Below the pieces are notes generated by a model that was not told the DNA's origin, did no database searches, and was given only the letters and a program-made list of their open reading frames with translations. Shown here piece by piece: positions 11,386 to 21,197 of a stretch of 64,000 bases of DNA. The position numbers were made by a program, and so were the translations under genes. Origin of the DNA: JAKAWQ01 sp963745975 (GTDB taxonomy: Bacteria; Pseudomonadota; Alphaproteobacteria; Acetobacterales; Acetobacteraceae); assembly GCA_963745975.1 (NCBI GenBank), contig CAVUZJ010000007.1:1-64000 (forward strand), in the 5' to 3' direction. How positions within the stretch are numbered: the stretch's first letter is position 1; each line of letters opens with the position of its first letter.

Positions 11386-11907
11386 TTAATTGCTTGGTTT
11401 TGCCGGCCCGGCGGCTTCGGTCTTCGTCGCTTGGATCAGCGCTTCGGTGAGAACCAGCCGCGCGCGGCGGATCGCCTCCAGCGGCACCACCGCCTCTTGG
11501 CCATCGTCGAGCTTGAGCCGCGCTGCCCGATCGTCCGCGCCGAGCACGATGCCGCTCATGCGCTTCCTCCCCGCGACCGGCAGAGCAAGCTCGACCCGGG
11601 CGAGATGGCCGGCGAAGCGGTTCCAATCCTTCGCCCGCGCGAGCGGACGATCGATCCCGGGCGAGCTCACCTCCAGCTCCCAGGCGCCCGGCAGCGGGTC
11701 GGCGACGTCGAGCACGGCGCCGAGCGCCCGGCTGATCGCCGCGCAGTCCTCGACCCCCATCGCTCGCCCGTCGTTTCGCTCCGCCATGACCTGCACCGTG
11801 GGCCGCGTTCCTCCCGTCGTCGCAACGCGCACCAGCTCGTAGCCCATCGCTTCGAGCGTGGGAGATACGAGTTCGGCGAGCCGGCCTTCCAGCGCCGGCG
11901 TCGCCAT
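11386..11907 (-). CDS. rimP: Ribosome maturation factor RimP
   Basis: 173 aa. It assists 30S assembly and has an N-terminal alpha/beta domain and a C-terminal SH3-like domain. LAELVSPTLEAMGYELVRV, DCAAISRALGAVLDVADPLPGAWELEVSSPGIDRPL (in parts) and the later IVLGADDRAARL region match the family. ATG at 11907 gives the normal N-terminus; earlier in-frame codons would run through the upstream terminator. It is the first gene of the nusA operon, so the operon promoter should lie between the terminator and this start or within the hairpin region. Confidence 0.95.
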   Translation of the reverse strand: MATPALEGRLAELVSPTLEAMGYELVRVATTGGTRPTVQVMAERNDGRAMGVEDCAAISRALGAVLDVADPLPGAWELEVSSPGIDRPLARAKDWNRFAGHLARVELALPVAGRKRMSGIVLGADDRAARLKLDDGQEAVVPLEAIRRARLVLTEALIQATKTEAAGPAKPSN

Positions 11908-11939
11908 CCCTGGCGTCAATGGTGCGCGATCGGCCAAAC

Positions 11940-11965
11940 AAAAAAGGCGGCCCGTTAAGGCCACC
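11940..11965 (-). terminator. Rho-independent terminator of the dapB-metK-trmB side
   Basis: On the minus strand a 7-bp stem GGTGGCC/GGCCGCC (one T-G pair) closes a six-base loop and is followed directly by six Ts. It lies about 90 nt after the trmB stop and just before rimP, so it separates the two transcription units. Confidence 0.8.
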
Positions 11966-12056
11966 CCCCGTCCGTCAGCGGAGAATGATTGTTCGCCCCG
12001 CAGATAGCGCCGTCACCCTGTGATTGCAAGACGCGAAGACGTTGATTTTCGTGGCC

Positions 12057-12884
12057 CTACGACCGCTCCGGGCCGCCGCGCCGGAGGAGCCGCCAGTAGA
12101 GCGGCCGCCGTCCGGCCGCCAGCGCCTTCGCCTCGTAGCGGGTCCCCGGCCACCCTTCCGGCCGCCGCGACTCCGGCGCCGGAACATCGAAGAATTCCTG
12201 CCCTCCGAGCGCCTCAGCCGTCCAGGCCTGCAGCGCCGGATCATCGGTCGCGATCCGGATTTCTCCCCGCTCTGCCACGATCCGCGCGACCTCCGGCAGG
12301 AAGTGCGGATGGAGGAACCGGCGCTTGGCGTGCCGCGCCTTTGGCCACGGGTCCGGGAAAAGGAGAAAAAACCGCTCGATCGAGGCGTCGGGCAGTGTCC
12401 GGATCAGCGCCCGCGCATCCTCGGTCCACAGCCGCAAATTACCGGGCAGGGCAGGGGACTCCTCCCCCTCCGGAACCAGCGCCGAAAGGAGCGAGGCAAT
12501 GCCGTTCTCGAACACCTCGCAGGCGATCAGCCCGATCAGCGGTTCCGCCTCGACCACCGCCAGCGCATGCTCGCCGCCGCCGAAGCCGACCTCGAGCCAC
12601 ACCCTCTCCGCCCGCGGCTCAAAAGCCCCCGCCGGATCCCCTGCATCTTCGGCTGCGAATCGCAGCCGCGGCAGCACCGTCTCGACGAGCAGACTCTGCC
12701 GCGCCCTCAGTCTATGGCCGCTTCTCCGCCCATAGAGCCGCTCGGGCGGCGGTCTCAGGATCGTCGGGCTACCTCCCGAACGCCGCCGCCAGCGCCGGCG
12801 CCAGGTCCGTCCGCTCCCAGGTGAAGAAGCCGTGCTCCTCGTCCGGCTCGCGCCCGAAATGGCCGAAGGCCGAGGTCGGCGCAT
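12057..12884 (-). CDS. trmB: tRNA (guanine-N7-)-methyltransferase
   Basis: Up to 275 aa. It makes m7G46 in tRNA using SAM. LEVGFGGGEHAL is the SAM-binding motif I; RFFLLFPDPWPKARHAKRRF is the highly conserved TrmB signature. YGRRSGHRLRARQ is the conserved N-terminal segment. The only ATG/GTG/TTG before that segment is the ATG at 12884, which overlaps metK by 116 nt and adds an Arg/Ser-rich leader. A GGGAGG motif at the metK stop instead suggests a rare non-AUG start (ATC at 12761 or CTG at 12758). Function is certain; the start is not. Confidence 0.9.
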   Translation of the reverse strand: MRRPRPSAISGASRTRSTASSPGSGRTWRRRWRRRSGGSPTILRPPPERLYGRRSGHRLRARQSLLVETVLPRLRFAAEDAGDPAGAFEPRAERVWLEVGFGGGEHALAVVEAEPLIGLIACEVFENGIASLLSALVPEGEESPALPGNLRLWTEDARALIRTLPDASIERFFLLFPDPWPKARHAKRRFLHPHFLPEVARIVAERGEIRIATDDPALQAWTAEALGGQEFFDVPAPESRRPEGWPGTRYEAKALAAGRRPLYWRLLRRGGPERS

Positions 12885-13956
12885 AGATCGGCCGGTTGAG
12901 ATGCAGGTGCTCGCGGATGCCGCGCGGAGAAAGGTTCATCAGCTCCCTGAGCACGCGCTCGAGCTTCGCCTCCTCCACGTCCCGCCCCGTGCCTTGCAGA
13001 TCCACATAGACCGAGAGCGGTTGGGAGACGCCGATCGCATAGCTGATCTGGAGCGTGCAGCGATCGGCGAGCCCTGCGGCGACGACGTTCTTGGCGAGAT
13101 AGCGGCACGCATAGGCGGCCGAGCGATCGACCTTGCTCGGGTCCTTGCCGCTGAACGCCCCGCCGCCGTGCGGTGCGGCGCCGCCATAGGTATCGACGAT
13201 GATCTTGCGCCCCGTCAGCCCGCAATCGCCGTCGGGGCCGCCGGTCACGAATTTTCCCGTCGGATTGACGTAGAAGGTCGCGTCGGGGCACATCCATCCG
13301 TCCGGCAGGCTGCTCTCGACGATCGGCCAGAGCATCGCCTTGATCTCGCTCTGCTCGAGATCGGGCTCGTGCTGGATCGAGACGACGATCGAGGTCGCCT
13401 CGACCGGCTCGCCGTCGACATAGCGCAGCGTCACCTGGCTCTTCGCGTCCGGCTTGAGCCCCGCTACCGCGACGTCGCGGTTGCGGCGCATCTCGCTGAT
13501 CCGGCGCAGGATCAGATGCGCGTAATGGATCGGCGCCGGCATCAGCGTCTCGGTCTCGGTGCAGGCATAGCCGAACATGATGCCCTGATCGCCCGCGCCC
13601 TCGTCCTTGTTGCCGCTGGCATCGACGCCGAGGGCGATGTCCGAGGACTGCGAATGCAGGTGGCAGCAGACGACGGCGTCCTTCCACGAGAATCCGTCCT
13701 GGTCGTAGCCGATATCGTGCACCGCGAGCCGCGCGAGATGCGTGAGATACTCGTGCGTGACGGTGTCCGGCCCGCGGGTCTCGCCGGCCAGCACGATGCG
13801 GTTGGTCGTCACCAGTGTCTCGCAGGCAACGCGCGAATAGGGATCGGCCGCCAGGAAAGCGTCGAGAACCGTGTCGCTGATGCGGTCGGCGACCTTGTCG
13901 GGATGGCCCTCCGAAACCGATTCGGAGGTGAACAGGAAGTCGCCCTTGTCGCGCAT
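12769..13956 (-). CDS. metK: S-adenosylmethionine synthetase
   Basis: 395 aa. It makes SAM from methionine and ATP. FLFTSESVSEGHPDKVADRISD is the N-terminal signature (shown here only in part of its extent), GDQGIMFGYA holds the ATP-binding motif and GGGAFSGKDPSKVDRSAAYACR the phosphate-binding motif. ATG at 13956 follows GAGGAAAG at good distance. trmB overlaps its end and dapB lies 112 nt upstream. I saw no SAM riboswitch in the leader. Confidence 0.98.
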   Translation of the reverse strand: MRDKGDFLFTSESVSEGHPDKVADRISDTVLDAFLAADPYSRVACETLVTTNRIVLAGETRGPDTVTHEYLTHLARLAVHDIGYDQDGFSWKDAVVCCHLHSQSSDIALGVDASGNKDEGAGDQGIMFGYACTETETLMPAPIHYAHLILRRISEMRRNRDVAVAGLKPDAKSQVTLRYVDGEPVEATSIVVSIQHEPDLEQSEIKAMLWPIVESSLPDGWMCPDATFYVNPTGKFVTGGPDGDCGLTGRKIIVDTYGGAAPHGGGAFSGKDPSKVDRSAAYACRYLAKNVVAAGLADRCTLQISYAIGVSQPLSVYVDLQGTGRDVEEAKLERVLRELMNLSPRGIREHLHLNRPIYAPTSAFGHFGREPDEEHGFFTWERTDLAPALAAAFGR

Positions 13957-14068
13957 GGATCTTTCCTCTTGTCGCGAGAGCGTCGCCGTACGGTCCGGCC
14001 GCCGCGCCGGCCGCATGCCGGAGCGAAGCGTGAATGGCGGAAACAAGCCGGGGGGTCAAGCGCGGGCA

Positions 14069-14806
14069 TCAGGCAATCCCGATCACATCGCGCATGGAAT
14101 AGAGCCCGGGCTGGCGGCCGGCGAGCCAGAGGGCCGCTCGAACCGCCCCGCTCGCGTAGATCCTTCTGTCGAAGGCACGGTGCGTGAGCGCGATATGCTC
14201 GCTCGCGCCGGCGAAGAGAAGCGCGTGCTCGCCCACCACCTGTCCGCCGCGCAGGCTCGCGAACCCGATCTCACCCTCTTGCCGCGGCCCGACCTCGCCG
14301 TGCCGCCCGCTCTGCATCACCGCCTCGAGCGCCACGCCGCGCCCCTTCGCCACCGCCCGGCCAAGTCCGATCGCCGTGCCCGAGGGCGCGTCCACCTTCT
14401 GGCGGTGATGCATCTCGAGGATCTCGGCGTCGTATTCCGAAGCCGGAAGCGTTGCCGCCATCCGTTCGGCGAGCGCCAGCATCAGGGTCACCCCGGGCGA
14501 GAAGTTCGCCGCATAAACGACCGGGATCCGCCGCGCCGCCGCCGCGACCTCCGCCTCGTCCGCGGCCTTGAGCCCCGAGGTCCCGAGCACCCAGCCGACC
14601 CCCGCCTCCCCGAGCGCCCGCGCATGCGCGGCAGTCGCGCTCGCATGGGTGAAGTCGATCACAACGTCCGCCCGCGCGGCAAGCGCGGCCATATCGCCGC
14701 CACGGCCGATCCCGCCCGCCAGCACGGCCCCCGCCGCCTCGACCTCCTCGGCGAGCAGCCGCCCCATGCGGCCGGTGATGCCGGCGATCCCGATCCTGAG
14801 CGTCAT
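14069..14806 (-). CDS. dapB: 4-hydroxy-tetrahydrodipicolinate reductase
   Basis: 245 aa. It performs the NAD(P)H-dependent step of lysine/diaminopimelate synthesis. RIGIAGITGRMGRLLAEE is the Rossmann motif; VVIDFTHASATAAHA, EILEMHHRQKVDAPSGTA (substrate-binding and catalytic His/Lys) and FASLRGGQVVGEH are DapB signatures. Length is normal (about 245-270). It heads the dapB-metK-trmB run on the minus strand, divergent from the CidA/LrgB pair. Confidence 0.97.
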   Translation of the reverse strand: MTLRIGIAGITGRMGRLLAEEVEAAGAVLAGGIGRGGDMAALAARADVVIDFTHASATAAHARALGEAGVGWVLGTSGLKAADEAEVAAAARRIPVVYAANFSPGVTLMLALAERMAATLPASEYDAEILEMHHRQKVDAPSGTAIGLGRAVAKGRGVALEAVMQSGRHGEVGPRQEGEIGFASLRGGQVVGEHALLFAGASEHIALTHRAFDRRIYASGAVRAALWLAGRQPGLYSMRDVIGIA

Positions 14807-14887
14807 GCCCCTCCGTCCCGTCCCATGAAGAATGCCGGCCCTCGCCGGACCACGCGTTGCGGAAAACCCGCCTCGCCCGATCTATTC

Positions 14888-14916
14888 GAGCGTGATGATC
14901 CTGGATCGTCACGCTC
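14888..14916. repeat. 13-bp hairpin (one G-T pair) in the dapB/cidA divergent gap
   Basis: GAGCGTGATGATC and GATCGTCACGCTC pair around a CTG loop, 20 nt before the CidA-like start. It could be an operator or part of a structured intergenic repeat; two weaker hairpins (near 14844-14857 and 14869-14881) lie on its dapB side. Confidence 0.6.
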
Positions 14917-14935
14917 AAGGAACGAGGAGTGCTGC

Positions 14936-15277
14936 ATGGTCCGGGCGCTCAGCCTTCTCCTGCTCTGCCAGCTCCTGGGCACCGTCGTCGCCCGGGCGAC
15001 CGGCGTGCCGATACCCGGGCCGGTGTTCGGTCTGATCCTGCTCTTGGCCCTCCTCGTCGCCCGAAGCGGCCCGGACCCCGAACTCCATTCGACCGCGCAG
15101 GGGCTGCTCCGCCATCTCGGCCTGCTCTTCGTGCCCGCCGGGGTCGGCGTCGTCAACGAGCTCGGCGTGCTCCGCGCCAATGCGCTCGCCATCGCGATCG
15201 CGCTCCCGATCTCGACGCTCCTCGGGCTTGCCATCACCGGGCTCGCCATGCAGCTCCTGCTCCGGAGCGAACGCTGA
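14936..15277 (+). CDS. CidA/LrgA-family holin-like membrane protein
   Basis: 113 aa with four hydrophobic segments (around residues 4-24, 26-44, 55-78, 83-106). The PIPGPVFGLILLLALL stretch and LGLLFVPAGVGVVNELG are signatures of the CidA/LrgA family, small membrane proteins linked to murein hydrolase control or to export of pyruvate-derived overflow metabolites. ATG at 14936 follows AAGGAACGAGGAG. Its stop overlaps the ATG of the LrgB-like partner by one base, so the two are translationally coupled. CidA and LrgA cannot be told apart by sequence here. Confidence 0.85.
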   Translation: MVRALSLLLLCQLLGTVVARATGVPIPGPVFGLILLLALLVARSGPDPELHSTAQGLLRHLGLLFVPAGVGVVNELGVLRANALAIAIALPISTLLGLAITGLAMQLLLRSER

Positions 15278-15996
15278 TGCCCGGCCTCTATCACGCCTGG
15301 GTCTATCTGCAGAGCGGGCCGTTGCTTGGCCTCACCGCTACTCTCCTCGCCTGGCAGGCCGCGAGCTGGCTCGACGCGCGCGCCGGCCACGCGGGCTGGT
15401 CCAACCCGATCATGCTCGCGATGGCCTTCCTCGTGGTCGCGCTGATCGCGACCGGCACATCCTACCGCAGCTACTTCAACGGCGCGCAGTACGTTCAGTT
15501 CCTCCTCGGCCCGGCGACCGTCGCACTCGCCGTCCCGATGTACGCCAACCTCGCGACCATGCGCCGCAACCTGCTCCCGATCCTCGCTTCCATGATCGCG
15601 GGCTCGCTCGCCGCCGCGCTCTCGGCCATGCTGATCGTCGCCGCACTCGGCGCGCCGCAGGCGGTGGTGATTTCGATCGCGCCGAAATCCGTCACCACGC
15701 CGATCGCCATGGGGATCTCGCAGGATCTCGGCGGCCTGCCCGCGCTCACGGCGATCTTCGTCCTCCTCACCGGCATCTTCGGGGCGGCGATCGCGCTGCC
15801 GTTCTTCCGCCTCCTCCGCGTCCGCGACCGGCGCGCTCAGGGCCTCGCCGCCGGCACCGCCGCGCACGGCATCGCAACCGCGCGGCTCCTGCTCGAAAGC
15901 GACACCGCCGGCGCCTTCGGCGGCCTCGCGATCGGCCTCAACGGCCTGCTGACCGCGGTCATGGTGCCGCTCCTCGTCCGCTGGCTCCTCCACTGA
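15277..15996 (+). CDS. LrgB/CidB-family membrane protein
   Basis: 239 aa, very hydrophobic with about seven membrane segments. LLGPATVALAVPMY, the SVTTPIAMGIS segment after VVISIAPK and GTAAHGIATARLLL are the conserved LrgB motifs. It is the obligate partner of the preceding CidA/LrgA-like gene, sharing the TGATG junction. In known systems the pair forms a membrane complex that affects autolysis or transports small carboxylates; the role here is inferred. Its 3' end overlaps the convergent monooxygenase gene by 38 nt. Confidence 0.9.
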   Translation: MPGLYHAWVYLQSGPLLGLTATLLAWQAASWLDARAGHAGWSNPIMLAMAFLVVALIATGTSYRSYFNGAQYVQFLLGPATVALAVPMYANLATMRRNLLPILASMIAGSLAAALSAMLIVAALGAPQAVVISIAPKSVTTPIAMGISQDLGGLPALTAIFVLLTGIFGAAIALPFFRLLRVRDRRAQGLAAGTAAHGIATARLLLESDTAGAFGGLAIGLNGLLTAVMVPLLVRWLLH

Positions 15997-17059
15997 GAGC
16001 ATCCGCCGCCGTCCGTCGGAACTCCGGCGCCACCTTCTCCATGAAGAGCGTCAGGCTCTGCGCCGCGTCCTCGTATTCCATCGGCCCCAGCCGGAACTGC
16101 AGGATCAAGCCGCCGAACCCGATCGCTTCGATGTCCGCGAGCGCCTCCGCGACCGTCGCCGGCGAACCTGCGATCAGCGCATGCTCGGCCAGCGCGTGCG
16201 CCGGCGGCGCCGCACCGGGAGCCGCCGCCGGCACGATCGAAAGCCCCTGCTCCTCGAGGACGCGCTTGCGCATGGCCTGGCGGTGCTCCTGCATCGCCGC
16301 GAACGCCGGGCCCGCGATCCGCTCCGCCTCCGCGTCGGTCTCGGCCACCAACACGTTGCGCCACGCCCAGCACTGCTCGAGGTTCTTTGCCACCGCCGCC
16401 TCGTCGCAGCCTTGCTCGCGCAAAATGCGGCGATAGAGCTCCATCCGCTGGCGCATCACCGCGGTCGGCTGCACGTTCATCATGAACGGCCGTCCTTGGC
16501 GTGCGATCCGCTGCATTCCCGCCTCGCTGGAGGCCGCGCGGATCACGTAGGGATGCGGCTTCGTATAGGGGCGCGGGCGCAGCATCGGCACCCTGAGGTT
16601 CCAGAATCTCCCCCGGTGCTCGAAACTCTCGCCGCTCCAGGCCTTGAACATGATCGCCTCGGCCTCTTCCAGGCGCGCCTCTGCCTCGGTGTGGTCGAGC
16701 CCGTAGCCCTGATAGTCGTAGATATTGTAGGCGGTGCCGCGCCCCAGCCCGACGATCAGCCGGCCTTTGCTGATATTGTCGATCAGCGCGAGCTGCTCGG
16801 CCATGCGGATCGGATGATGCAAAGACATCTGCGCCACGGCGAACCCGATCTTCACCCGCCGCGTCGCCGCCGCGAGCGCAGCGGCGAAGCTCACCGGGTC
16901 GACATAGGCGCAGATACCATCGAAATGATGCTCGGCGAGCCAGATCACCTCGACCCCGAGCGCCTCGGAGAGCCGTGCCTCGCGCAGGGTCTCGTCGATC
17001 ACCTGGCCGTCGCGCGCCGGGTCGCGGCTCTCGGGGAAGAGGAAGTTGCTGAACCTCAA
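15959..17059 (-). CDS. LLM-class flavin-dependent oxidoreductase
   Basis: 366 aa with a bacterial luciferase-like TIM barrel. Seen are VIWLAEHHFDGICAYVDPVSFAAALAAAT in parts, GFAVAQMSLHHPIRMAEQLALIDN and GRLIVGLGRGTAYNIYDYQGYG, all typical of F420/FMN monooxygenases of the LuxA type. TTG at 17059 is the likely start: it overlaps the dnaJ stop as TTGA and the encoded LRFSNFLFPES matches the family N-terminus. The substrate is unknown. Being coupled to dnaJ is unusual and may just reflect compact packing. Confidence 0.85.
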   Translation of the reverse strand: MRFSNFLFPESRDPARDGQVIDETLREARLSEALGVEVIWLAEHHFDGICAYVDPVSFAAALAAATRRVKIGFAVAQMSLHHPIRMAEQLALIDNISKGRLIVGLGRGTAYNIYDYQGYGLDHTEAEARLEEAEAIMFKAWSGESFEHRGRFWNLRVPMLRPRPYTKPHPYVIRAASSEAGMQRIARQGRPFMMNVQPTAVMRQRMELYRRILREQGCDEAAVAKNLEQCWAWRNVLVAETDAEAERIAGPAFAAMQEHRQAMRKRVLEEQGLSIVPAAAPGAAPPAHALAEHALIAGSPATVAEALADIEAIGFGGLILQFRLGPMEYEDAAQSLTLFMEKVAPEFRRTAADALSGGASGRGAAP

Positions 17060-18198
17060 CCCCGCCCGCCGTTCTCGAAGAATTCCCGCACGCGGGCAAA
17101 GAAACCTTCCGATTCCGGGTGACCCTTCGTGTTCCCGGCGGACTCCTCCTCGAATTCCTCGAGCAGCTCGCGCTGGCGGTGCGTTAGGTGAAGCGGCGTC
17201 TCCACGGCGACCTGCACGTACATATCGCCGCGCGCCGCGCTGCGCAGCACGGAGAATCCCTTGCCCTTGAGCCGGAACTGGTCGCCGCCCTGCGTGCCGG
17301 GCGGGATCTTGAGCTTGGCGCGGGTACCGTCGATCACCGGCACTTCCACCTCGGCGCCGAGTGCCGCCTGCGTCATCCTGAGCGGCACGCGGCAGAAGAT
17401 ATTGGCGCCGTCGCGCTGAAAGAGCGGGTGCGGCCGGATCGCCACGTGCACGTAAAGATCTCCGGGCTGCGCGCCGCGCGCTCCCGCCTCGCCTTCGCCC
17501 GCGAGCCGGATGCGCGTCCCGTCTTCCACCCCGGCCGGGACGCTGACCTGGAGCGAGCGCTCGCGCGCCACCGTGCCCGAGCCGCCGCACATGCGGCACG
17601 GATTGCGAATCACGCGGCCCGCGCCGCCGCAGGTCGGACAGGTGCGCTCGATGACGAAGAAGCCCTGCTGCGCGCGCACCTTGCCCATTCCGCCGCAGGT
17701 CGCGCAGGTGTCCGGCGCCCGCTCCTTGTTCTCCGAGCCGGTGCCGTTGCAGGCATCGCAGCGCACCCGCGTCGCCACGCGGAGCTGCGTCTTGGTCCCC
17801 GCGAAGGCCTCCGCGAGGTCGATCTCGACGGTCTGGCGCAGATCCGATCCCGGTCGCGGCCCTCTTCCCGCACCGCGGCGCCCGCCCATGAACTCGCCGA
17901 ACATCTGATCGAAAATGTCGCCGAGCCCGGCGCCCGCCGCAAAGTCGAAGCCCCCTGCGCCGCCTGCGCCTTGGTCGAACGCAGCGTGACCGTAGCGATC
18001 GTACGCCGCCCGCTTCTGCTCGTCCTTGAGCACGTCGTAGGCTTCGCTGACCTCCTTGAACTTTGCCTCGGCCGCCTTGTCCCCCGGGTTACGGTCCGGG
18101 TGGTACTGCATGGCGAGCTTGCGATAGGCCTTCTTCATGTCCTCGGCGCCCGCGTCGCGCGGAATGCCGAGCGTGGCGTAGTAATCCTGCTTCGCCAT
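17056..18198 (-). CDS. dnaJ: Chaperone DnaJ (Hsp40)
   Basis: 380 aa. It is the co-chaperone that loads substrates on DnaK and stimulates its ATPase. Domain order: J domain with YHPDRN HPD motif (residues 5-70), a Gly/Phe-rich linker, four CxxCxGxG zinc repeats (CDACNGTG, CATCGGMG, CPTCGGAG, CRMCGGSG), then two beta-barrel substrate domains. ATG at 18198 gives MAKQDYYATLG. It is downstream of dnaK with a 178-nt gap holding a strong hairpin. Confidence 0.98.
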   Translation of the reverse strand: MAKQDYYATLGIPRDAGAEDMKKAYRKLAMQYHPDRNPGDKAAEAKFKEVSEAYDVLKDEQKRAAYDRYGHAAFDQGAGGAGGFDFAAGAGLGDIFDQMFGEFMGGRRGAGRGPRPGSDLRQTVEIDLAEAFAGTKTQLRVATRVRCDACNGTGSENKERAPDTCATCGGMGKVRAQQGFFVIERTCPTCGGAGRVIRNPCRMCGGSGTVARERSLQVSVPAGVEDGTRIRLAGEGEAGARGAQPGDLYVHVAIRPHPLFQRDGANIFCRVPLRMTQAALGAEVEVPVIDGTRAKLKIPPGTQGGDQFRLKGKGFSVLRSAARGDMYVQVAVETPLHLTHRQRELLEEFEEESAGNTKGHPESEGFFARVREFFENGGRG

Positions 18199-18307
18199 CC
18201 TCAGCTCATCCCCGCGGCCGCGGGCCACGGCGCCCCCGCATCGCAATCGTGCTCATCAAAATTGCTGGAAATGTCCACGGAGTCTTGCCCGCATCGGAGG
18301 CGCGGGC

Positions 18308-18331
18308 GCCGTATCGCGCTTGCGATACGGC
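18308..18331. repeat. Perfect 10-bp stem-loop between dnaK and dnaJ
   Basis: GCCGTATCGC and GCGATACGGC flank a four-base loop. An outer GGAGG/CCTCC pair (about 18295-18300 and 18347-18352) encloses it. No T-run follows in the dnaK direction, so partial termination or mRNA processing between dnaK and dnaJ is a possible role. Confidence 0.7.
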
Positions 18332-18376
18332 TTCCCTCGCTATCGCCCTCCGCCATGCTGAACGACGCGCGGGCGG

Positions 18377-20311
<1,935 letters not shown>

Positions 20312-20384
20312 GCGAAGTCTCCTTTCAGCGGATGCGGTCGGCCCGAAGCACCGCCCGCTTCCCCGGGTTGTGGATAGTGGTGTT

Positions 20385-20414
20385 CATGTATTGAGAGGGC
20401 GTTTCCCGGACAAG
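20385..20414 (-). promoter_or_regulatory. Possible heat-shock (sigma-32-like) promoter of dnaK
   Basis: On the minus strand CTTG (20411-20414) is followed after about 17 nt by TCAATACA, a partial match to the alphaproteobacterial sigma-32 pattern CTTG...CYTATNT, about 75 nt before the dnaK start. The -10 match is imperfect. Confidence 0.3.
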
Positions 20415-20462
20415 GCCCCGAACGGCGATAAGCAGCAATTCCGGGGCGAAGTCCAAGGCCCA

Positions 20463-21152
20463 TCAGGCAGTCCGGTCGAAGCCGGAGGGCGCCCCCGGCT
20501 TGCCGCCAGGGTTGCCCCCCGCGGCACCCCCCTGGGCACTCGACGGCCCGCTCGACGGCGGGGCGATCTCGGCCGGCTCGCCCTTGGCGAGGACCACCAT
20601 CGCCGGCTTGAGCAGCCGCCCGTTCAGCGTCCATGCCGGGGTCCAGGCCGCCAGCACCGTCCCCGGCGGGTGCTCGAGGCTCTCCTGCTCGGCCATCGCC
20701 TGGTGCCGGTTGGGATCGAAGGCGGCCCCGGTCGGGTCCTCCCGCCGGATCCCGTTGCGCTCCAGCGCTGCGATCAGCCCCCGCTCGATCCCCTCGAACC
20801 CCTCGCGCAGCCGGCTCACGACCTCCGGCTCCCCGCTCGCCGGCTTGGGCAGGCTCTCGAGCCCTCGCCGCAGATTCTCCGCCGCCTCGACGATGTCGCG
20901 GGCGAATTTCTGTACGGCGAAGAGCCGCGAATCCTCGACCTCGCGCTTCGCCCGCGCCCGTACATTGGCGATCTCCGCCTCCGCGCGCATCCAGCGGTCG
21001 CGAAACAACTCCTTTTCGGCCTCGAGCTCGTTGATGCGGGCGCTCGCCGCCCGCATCAGCTCCTCCGGCGTCTCGGGCATCGCCCGCGCCCCGGCCCCGG
21101 CGTCGTCGTTCGCCGGACTGGGATCCTGCATTTCGGGTTCGTGCATCATCAT
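20463..21152 (-). CDS. grpE: Nucleotide exchange factor GrpE
   Basis: 229 aa. It releases ADP from DnaK. A long N-terminal coiled coil (RINELEAEKELFRDRWMRAEAEIANVRARAKREVED in parts) precedes the beta domain with GFEGIERGLIAALERNGI, FDPNRHQAMAEQES and the GTVLAAWTPAWTLNGRLLKPAMVVLAKG end. A Pro/Gly/Ser-rich tail of about 35 residues follows and is not conserved. Three consecutive ATGs (MMMH) leave the exact start open by two codons. It sits between hrcA and dnaK. Confidence 0.96.
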   Translation of the reverse strand: MMMHEPEMQDPSPANDDAGAGARAMPETPEELMRAASARINELEAEKELFRDRWMRAEAEIANVRARAKREVEDSRLFAVQKFARDIVEAAENLRRGLESLPKPASGEPEVVSRLREGFEGIERGLIAALERNGIRREDPTGAAFDPNRHQAMAEQESLEHPPGTVLAAWTPAWTLNGRLLKPAMVVLAKGEPAEIAPPSSGPSSAQGGAAGGNPGGKPGAPSGFDRTA

Positions 21153-21197
21153 GGCGCGGCTGAGTTAGGGCGGGCCGCGCCTCCGCACAAGCCGTCC

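Noticed and set aside
13957..14068. SAM riboswitch upstream of metK
   Set aside because: No match to the SAM-II, SAM/SAH or other SAM aptamer cores that I know was seen in the 112-nt leader.
14803..16002. Minus-strand frame opposite the CidA/LrgB pair
   Set aside because: Arg/Glu/Ala low complexity without any family resemblance; both plus-strand genes have clear families.
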